From the NCBI GenBank assembly GCA_016584305.1, contig JACEEZ010021742.1, positions 17,501 to 81,500 of the forward strand: a stretch of 64,000 bases of DNA, given 5' to 3'. This document shows positions 56,735-64,000 of this stretch, one piece after another; positions within the stretch are counted from its first letter, which is position 1; every line of letters starts with the position of its first letter. This DNA comes from Chionoecetes opilio (Eukaryota; Arthropoda; Malacostraca; Decapoda; Majidae). The notes below the pieces were generated by a model that had not been told where the DNA came from, ran no database searches, and saw only the letters and a list, made by a program, of their open reading frames with translations. The position numbers were made by a program, and so were the translations under genes.

Positions 56735-59266
56735 TCATGGCTGGCTATGTGGCTATGTGGCAGTGGAGGCATGGCTGGCTATGTGGCTATGTGGCAGTGA
56801 AGGCATGGCTGGCTATGTGGCAGTGGAGTCATGCCTGGCTATGTGGCTATGTGGCAGTGGAGGCATGGCTGGCTATGTGGCTATGTGGCAGTGAAGGCAT
56901 GGCTGGCTATGTGGCTATGTGGCAGTGGAGGCATGGCTGGCTATGTGGCTATGTGGCAGTGGAGGCATGGCTAGCTATGTGGCTATGTGGCAGTGGAGTC
57001 ATGGCTGGCTATGTGGCTATGTGGCAGTGAAGGCATGCCTGGCTATGTGGCTATGTGGCAGTGAAGTCATGGCTGGCTATGTGGCTATGTGGCAGTGGAG
57101 GCATGGCTGGCTATGTGGCTATGTGGCAGTGGAGGCATGGCTGGCTATGTGGCTATGTGGCAGTGGAGGCATGGCTAGCTATGTGGCTATGTGGCAGTGA
57201 AGGCATGGCTGGCTATGTGGCAGTGGAGTCATGCCTGGCTATGTGGCAGTGGAGTCATGCCTGGCTATGTGGCAGTGGAGTCATGCCTGGCTATGTGGCA
57301 GTGGAGTCATGCCTGGCTATGTGGCAGTGAAGTCATGCCTGGCTATGTGGCTATGTGGCAGTGGAGGCATGCCTGGCTATGTGGCTATGTAGCAGTGGAG
57401 GCATGCTGGCTATGTGGCTATGTGGCAGTGGAGGCATGGCTGGCTATGTGGCTATGTGGCAGTGAAGGCATGGCTGGCTATGTGGCTATGTGGCAGTGAA
57501 GGCATGGCTGGCTATGTGGCTATGTGCAGTGAAGGCATGGCTGGCTATGTGGCTATGTAGTAGTGAAGGCATGACTGGCTATGTGGCTATGTGGCAGTGA
57601 AGGCATGCCTGGCTATGTGGCAGTGGAGTCATGACTGGCTATGTGGCTATGTGGCAGTGAAGGCATGGCTGGCTATGTGGCTATGTGGCAGTGAAGGCAT
57701 GGCTGGCTATGTGGCTATGTAGCAGTGAAGGCATGGCTGGCTATGTGGCAGTGAAGGCATGCCTGGCTATGTGGCAGTGGAGTCATGCCTGGGTATGTGG
57801 CTATGTGGCAGTGGAGTCATGCCTGGCTATGTGGCTATGTGCAGTGGAGTCATGCCTGGCTATGTGGCAGTGGAGTCATGACTTGCTATGTGGCTATATG
57901 GCAGTGGAGTCATGCCTGGCTATGTGGCAGTGGAGTCATGCCTGGCTATGTGGCTATATGGCAGTGGAGTCATGCCTGGCTATGTGGCTATGTGCAGTGA
58001 AGTCATGCCTGGCTATGTGGCAGTGGAGTTATGCCTGGCTATGTGGCTATATGGCAGTGAAGTCATGCCTGGCTATGTGGCTATATGGCAGTGGAGTCAT
58101 GCCTGGGTATGTGGCTATGTGCAGTGAAGTCATGCCTGGCTATGTGCAGTGGAGTCATGCCTGGCTATGTGGCTATGTGGCAGTGGAGTCATGACTTGCT
58201 ATGTGGCTATATGGCAGTGGAGTCATGCCTGGCTATGTGGCAGTGGAGTCATGCCTGGCTATGTGGCAGTGGAGTCATGCCTGGCTATGTGGCTATATGG
58301 CAGTGGAGTCATGCCTGGCTATGTGGCTATGTGCAGTGAAGTCATGCCTGGCTATGTGGCAGTGGAGTCATGCCTGGCTATGTGGCTATATGGCAGTGGA
58401 GTCATGCCTGGCTATGTGGCTATGTGGCAGTGGAGTCATGCCTGGCTATATGGCAGTGAAGTCATGCCTGGCTATGTGGCAATATGGCAGTGAAGTCATG
58501 CCTGGCTATGTGGCTATGTGCAGTGAAGTCATGCCTGGCTATGTTGCAGTGGAGTCATGCTGGCTATGTGGCTATGTGCAGTGAAGTCATGCCTGGCTAT
58601 GTAGCTATGTGCAGTGAAGTCATGCCTGGCTATGTGGCTATATGGCATGAAGTCATGCCTGGCTATGTGGCTATGTGCAGTGAAGTCATGCCTGGCTATG
58701 TGGGCAGTGGAGTCATGCCTGGCTATGTGGCTATGTGCAGTGAGGTCATGCCTGGCTATGTGGCTATGTGCAGTGAAGTCATGCCTGGCTATATGGCAGT
58801 GCAGTCATGCCTGGCTATGTGGCTATATGGCAGTAAAGTCATGCCTGGCTATGTGGCTATATGGCAGTGAAGTCATGCCTGGCTATGTGGCTATATTGCA
58901 GTGAAGTCATGCCTGGCTATGTGGCTATGTGCAGTGAAGTCATGCCTGGCTATGTGGCTATATGGCAGTGAAGTCATGCCTGGCTATGTGGCTATATGGC
59001 AGTGAAGTCATGCCTGGCTATGTGGCTATATGGCAGTGGAGTCATGCCTGGCTATGTGCAGTGGAGTCATGCCTGGCTATGTGGCTATATAGCAGTGGTC
59101 ATGCCTGGCTATGTGGCTATATGGCAGTGGAGTCATGCCTGGCTATGTGCAGTGGAGTCATGCCTGGCTATGTGGCTATATGGCAGTGAAGTCATGCCTG
59201 GCTATGTGGCTATATGGCAGTGAAGTCATGCCTGGCTATGTGGCTATGTGCAGTGAAGTCATGCCT
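56735..59266. repeat. 34-bp minisatellite, array 2, expanded
   Basis: Same unit as 46585-47180, about four times longer. GGCATGGCTGG variants lie mainly at the left and GTCATGCCTGG variants at the right, the same polarity as array 1. Confidence 0.95.
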
Positions 59267-59648
59267 GGAGCCCAACATTTGTGCAGGCACCCAGACTTGC
59301 CAGGACGTGCTGGAGGAGAGGAGCTGCAAAAAAGAGTTCAGCCAAGGGCATTAGTTCCTGGGTTCCTGAGTGGTAAGGGGGCGGACATCCTAACACCCTA
59401 ACACCCTAACCTAAAGGAAAACACTGCCATGGGTACGTTACATAATGCATTCTTGTACGCCGCTGGAGCTCCTGCGATGTCTGGCAGTCCCGCGACGGCT
59501 TGCAAAACTTACCTGAAATGATTGCCACGCTTAATAACGTTGCCCAATACATACAAGGGGTGGGGGGGGGGGACAAGGGGCACCCACTCCATTACAGATC
59601 AGTGTCTCTAACCAGTGTGGTAGGGTAGTTATGTGAGACAGTAGTTAA

Positions 59649-59863
59649 CCCCTTGAGGCCCAGAACGTTATTTCCATTGTAATTTGGGTACCATTAGACG
59701 ATTTTTAGTGAATATAAGGAATATTTTATAGATAACTTTTACTATGACCTGTTTAGTAGCCTTGTCCACTAGCTAATTTGGTATATTTAGTTACTTTTCG
59801 TAATTTTATGGCTAACAACAGACGATTTTTTGTATAGCCAAGGAAAGATCTGGGCGTGAAGGG
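59649..59863 (-). mobile_element. piggyBac-like MITE, copy in duplication 2
   Basis: Flanked by TTAA at 59645-59648 and 59864-59867. 215 bp, same as 47553-47767. Confidence 0.85.
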
Positions 59864-60017
59864 TTAATGCACAGATGGAATTAGTATCTGGAGAGTGAGC
59901 ATCGTGTAGGACAGACCATTCAGATTCACAGGTCCTGCAAATTTACAATGACTACATGATTCAAGCACTGCTGACCTTAGAGAAACAGATGCTTGACAAT
60001 CTTTGCAGAATACGTGC

Positions 60018-60480
60018 CTAGATTAGATTAGATTAGATATCTTATTGACCACACCAATACAAAGAAAAATCACATACTACATATCCTAGGGTCCAACAAA
60101 GGAATACATAATTATGATGAATAACTAAATTATAAATCTTCACTCAACCTAAAGATTAACGCATCTATGCATAATATTTTGTCTATAGCTGTACACACAT
60201 ATCATCGGTCATTGTTCTTGAGAATAAATCATAGATACACATACACTTCACACCTGGAGGACAATACTCACCACACTGAAGAGATGGCGAGGCAGACGCT
60301 TCAGTGCCAGCTACGGATTGCCTCAAGCACGTTGGCTTTCCGTAATAAATATTTGTACGGCAGGAGTCCAGCGTCCCCGAGAACAGTGGTGGCGGTTAGG
60401 AAAGTGGGATTTCGGGCATTCTTGAGGAGAATAACTTTCCGTCCGACAGTCCCCCCAACACCCCTCTGCCGGAGTCACTG
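60018..60480 (-). mobile_element. Probable LINE 3' end with (GATTA)n tail, copy 2
   Basis: Partner of 47927-48400, nearly identical. Confidence 0.4.
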
Positions 60481-60499
60481 GATCCCCGCAGGAGGCCCG

Positions 60500-60548
60500 G
60501 GGGCGGGGCACCACTGGCCCGGAGTGAGGGCCAGTGGTGCCCCGCCCC
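60500..60548. other. Perfect 21-bp GC-rich hairpin, copy 2
   Basis: 60500-60520 pairs exactly with 60528-60548, loop GGAGTGA. Confidence 0.9.
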
Positions 60549-60722
60549 GTGAAGACGACGTGCCCGCGGTAACACAACAGCTCACTCAGCCACGGCAGCT
60601 ACACTCTGAAACAAACACACATACTTAATGCATGATTCTAAACATTATACACATTCACCATAAAAAAAATGTGCAAGTATTATGAATAAAGCGATACTGT
60701 AAAATGCAGCCTACAAAAATAC

Positions 60723-62082
60723 AGGCATTTTTTAATGCTTTCAACGGCATTTTATAATGCATCGACGGCATTTTTTAATGCTTTCAACGGCATTATTTAA
60801 TGCTTTCAACGGCATTATTTAATGCTTTCAACGGCATTATTTAATGCTTTCAACGGCATTATTTAATGCTTTCAACGGCATTTTTTAATGTTTTCAACGG
60901 CATTTTTTAATGCTTTCAACGGCATTTTTTAATGCTTTCAACGGCATTATTTAATGCTTTCAACAGCATTATTTAATGCTTTCAACGGCATTTTTAATGC
61001 TTTCAACGGCATTTTTTAATGCTTTCAACGGCATTATTTAATGCTTTCAACGGCATTATTTAATGCTTTCAACGGCATTATTTAATGCTTTCAACAGCAT
61101 TATTTAATGCTTTCAACGGCATTTTTTAATGCTTTCAACGGCATTTTTTAATGCTTTCAACGGCATTATTTAATGCTTTCAACGGCATTATTTAATGCTT
61201 TCAACGGCATTATTTAATGCTTTCAACGGCATTATTTAATGCTTTCAACGGCATTATTTAATGCTTTCAACGGCATTAATTAATGCTTTCAACGGCATTA
61301 TTTAATGCTTTCAACGGCATTATTTAATGCTTTCAACGGCATTATTTAATGCTTTCAACGGCATTTTTTAATGCTTTCAACGGCATTATTTAATGCTTTC
61401 AACGGCATTTTTTAATGCTTTCAACAGCATTTTTTTATGCTTTCAACGGCATTTTTTAATGCTTTCAACGGCATTATTTAATGCTTTCAACGGCATTATT
61501 CGATGCTTTCAACGGCATTTTTTAATGCTTTCAACAGCATTTTTTAATGCTTTCAACGGCATTTTTTAATGCTTTCAACGGCATTATTTAATGCTTTCAA
61601 CGGCATTATTTAATGCTTTCAACGGCATTTTTTAATGCTTTCAACGGCATTATTTAATGCTTTCAACGGCATTTTTTTAATGCTTTCAACTGCATTATTT
61701 AATGCTTTCAATGGCATTTTTTTATGCTTTCAACGGCATTTTTTTATGCTTTCAATGGCATTATTTAATGCTTTCAACGGCATTTTTAATGCTTTCAACG
61801 GCATTATTTAATGCTTTCAATGGCATTTTTTAATGCTTTCTACGGCATTATTTAATGCTTTCAACGGCATTATTTAATGCATCAACGGCATTATTTAATG
61901 CTTTCAACGGCATTTTTTAATGCTTTCAATGGCATTATTTAATGCATCAACGGCATTTTTTAATGCTTTCAACGGCATTTTTCAATGCTTTCAACGGCAT
62001 TTTTTAATGCTTTCAACGGCATTTTTTTATGCTTTCAACGGCATTTTTTAATGCTTTCAACGGCATTATTCAATGCTTTAAA
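60723..62082. repeat. 22-bp satellite, array 2, about 62 copies
   Basis: Same unit as array 1. The first units follow the same order (TTTTTT, TTTTAT and the GCATCGACGG variant), so both arrays grew from the same founding end. Confidence 0.97.
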
Positions 62083-62097
62083 ATTATGAGGCTAGGA

Positions 62098-62170
62098 GCA
62101 GGAACTATCTCGTGTAGGTCTCACGGCCTCTTGTAGCTTCCTTATTTTCTTAGGTTCTTATGTTCTTTCT
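62098..62170 (+). mobile_element. CR1-like LINE 3' tail
   Basis: Plus-orientation tail, GCAGGAACTATCTCGTGTAG to TTAGGTTCTTATGTTCTT. Confidence 0.75.
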
Positions 62171-62400
62171 ATTTTCGGTTCCAATTTTGATACAGTGAGT
62201 AATAAAAAAAAAAAAATTCTGATATTCTTTTTTCCTTCATTTTAAAAAAAATGTTTGTTTGTTTGTTTATACTCCAGATTCTGATGGTGGATGATTTTTT
62301 CAAGAATTTTGCTCTTCTTTCTATTTTCGGTTCCAATTTTGATACAGTGAGTAATTAACTTTTTTTCCTGATATTCTTTTTTTCCTTCATATTTTAGTTT
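62171..62400. repeat. Degenerate A/T-rich repeat, two units
   Basis: TATTTTCGGTTCCAATTTTG and GATACAGTGAGTAAT occur twice. This is the reverse complement of the repeat at 6530-6965. Confidence 0.7.
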
Positions 62401-63465
62401 TTTGGTTTTTAAACGTTTTTTAAACTAGAAGTATGATATATTACTATGCGTGAAAATCATATAGAGTTAGTCTCTCCCCCTACACTGAGGTGGCAACACT
62501 GGTCTCGCGTCTACACTGACCAATCCTGAACGGTTTCTGAATTATAAACATATATAGATTACTTTTCTCCCGTTCAGCTCCCAAATTGTTTCTCACACAG
62601 CCACACTTACCCATCAAAAGTTATTGTAAATGGATGGATCTACAATTGTATCCCTGGCATTTCCAATTATCTAACGAAAAAAAAACTTTCTGATTTCTGG
62701 CTACTCAAAAAATAATTCAAAATTGACGACGATTAGGTTTTTGTTATTTTGCCACAAAACTATGAGTCGTAGAAGAAACCTTATCGAAGTAACAAAGGTT
62801 CACCTTAAAGTGTTCTACATGATGCAGTAATCGGTTTGTCAAAACACCTCATGGTTGTCGAAATTTTTTATATTTTGTATAAATGTACGAATATTCTATT
62901 TTCTCGGTTATTTACCAATCAATATTTTTTTGCTTTTCGCCGAAAGATAACCCTTGATCTACTTCATATTTACTTCTCTATACATTTTGCACGAATCTGC
63001 CATAGTTTTTTAAGTTATTGAAAAAAAAGGTGATTAAAAAAAAAATCAAGGCATAGCCTACCCCTTGCAAAATTTGCAATATTTTTTGCAAAATAGATTT
63101 GCTCAAAAATTAGTTCCTAGCAATTATTGGGCATGCTGAACACGAATCTGGAGTCAGTTTTCAGTTACAATGATTAGAAGTCCCTATTTCAGCCAATTCA
63201 CAATGACATGATACTTCCAGATATTCCTTAAAAACCACAAATTAGACAAAACTTACTACACGACATAAATATATGATAGGCATTGCTAGATTAATCATTA
63301 CTTCAATACAACGATCAGTATTAGTATTTTCAGTAATAGTATTAGTATTATTAATCCCTATTTGAGCCACCCATGTGATTGTCGAAGTACTTAAAAAATA
63401 CTATACTACCTATAGCGATACTATACGGTATAGGTAGTAGTACCTACCTACTACGATTCTTTTCC
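62401..63465. other. Non-coding, AT-rich, no gene seen
   Basis: No recognised repeat, RNA or reading frame with coding character. The 61-codon frame at 62836-63021 is Phe/Ile/Leu-rich, as expected of AT-rich DNA. Confidence 0.6.
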
Positions 63466-63650
63466 TACATCGCCTTTATTGTATCCCTTTATCCACTTAA
63501 AAACTTATCGATCAGATCGCCCCTTACTCTACCGTAGATAACACTATAGTCGCGTCACTTGCCACTGCACTAATATCGCCAGGCACAATATATTACGAAT
63601 TTTAGCATCACTAGACTTTTATGTGCCACTGAAGACATAGTAGTGTGATG
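63466..63650. mobile_element. CR1-like LINE scrap plus one arm of the 37310/38902 repeat
   Basis: 63480-63527 (ATCCCTTTATCCACTTAAAA) matches 27868-27905 of the LINE. 63530-63650 (ATATTACGAATTTTAGCATC, TATGTGCCACTGAAGACA) matches the left arm at 37310-37440. Confidence 0.6.
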
Positions 63651-63782
63651 TACAGTCTAAGACAAAAGTCGTGTCATGAATTTTGGTCAAGACATCTGGT
63701 AAATGGCTAACCTTTCGGTGCTGTCTGCCGTATGTCATACGAACGGTTGGTAGCACTGCCATAAGTGAATGCCTGTCATGAA

Positions 63783-64000
63783 GTCATGCCTGGCTATGTG
63801 GCAGTGGAGTCATGCCTGGCTATGTGGCAGTGGAGTCATGCCTGGCTATGTGGCTATGTGCAGTGAAGTGAAGTCATGCCTGGGTATGTGGCTATGTGGC
63901 GGTGGAGTCATGCCTGGCTATGTGGCTATGTGCAGTAGAGTCATGCCTGGCTATGTGGCAGTGGAGTCATGCCTGGCTATGTGGCTATGTGCAGTGAAGT
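63783..64000. repeat. 34-bp minisatellite, array 3, runs off the window
   Basis: Same unit as 46585 and 56735, mostly the GTCATGCC variant. It is preceded here by unrelated sequence, not by the Tigger-like element. Confidence 0.94.

Overview
This is eukaryotic, arthropod-type DNA, most likely from a decapod crustacean such as a crab. The reasons are a spliced gene with GT-AG introns, very long (GA)n and (CA)n microsatellites, short TTAGG-type runs, many short truncated LINE tails, DNA-transposon MITEs and a tRNA-derived SINE. I see no prokaryotic operon, rRNA gene or CRISPR. The species guess is inference.

Region 1 (1-7.3 kb) is repeat-rich 5' flank. It holds a 52-bp minisatellite that grew inside a piggyBac-like MITE, GA and CA microsatellites, a second MITE and a PIF/Harbinger-type MITE.

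Region 2 (7.4-27.5 kb) is the main find: one plus-strand gene with at least six coding exons whose splice phases all agree (7365-7713, 8104-8176, 8502-9460, 9736-9798, 9885-10592, 10831-26062). The 5' exon(s) are not identified. The protein starts with a Ser/Gln-rich part, then has about 170 tandem 29-residue repeats built on K/R-x-x-x-D-N-L-x-x-x-G-[DE]-F, and ends in a Ser-rich tail. About 5,800 residues are encoded here, most in one 15.2-kb exon. The repeat centre is homogenised into higher-order blocks of 32, 22, 22 and 12 units. I cannot name the family. A 0.9-kb patch (20975-21850) carries dense one-base indels and breaks the frame; it looks like an unpolished assembly segment. The 3' UTR contains a cluster of four stem-loops.

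Region 3 (27.5-43.7 kb) is a nest of transposable elements, many of them palindromic: foldback elements with long inverted repeats, palindromes within palindromes made partly of reverse-transcriptase remnants, a 2.5-kb Harbinger-like element containing a SINE, a dead LINE reverse transcriptase, and the 5' part of a CR1-like LINE with an intact ORF1 esterase.

Region 4 (43.65-64 kb) is a tandem segmental duplication (43651-48630 and 53021-60722) separated and followed by arrays of a 22-bp satellite. Each copy has a FERM-C-like exon remnant on the minus strand, a pogo/Tigger-like element, a 34-bp minisatellite, a piggyBac-like MITE and a 21-bp perfect GC hairpin. Copy 2 alone carries a LINE fragment inside its (CA)n microsatellite, giving an empty-site/filled-site pair. 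The 34-bp minisatellite returns at the window end, so the duplicated unit may continue.
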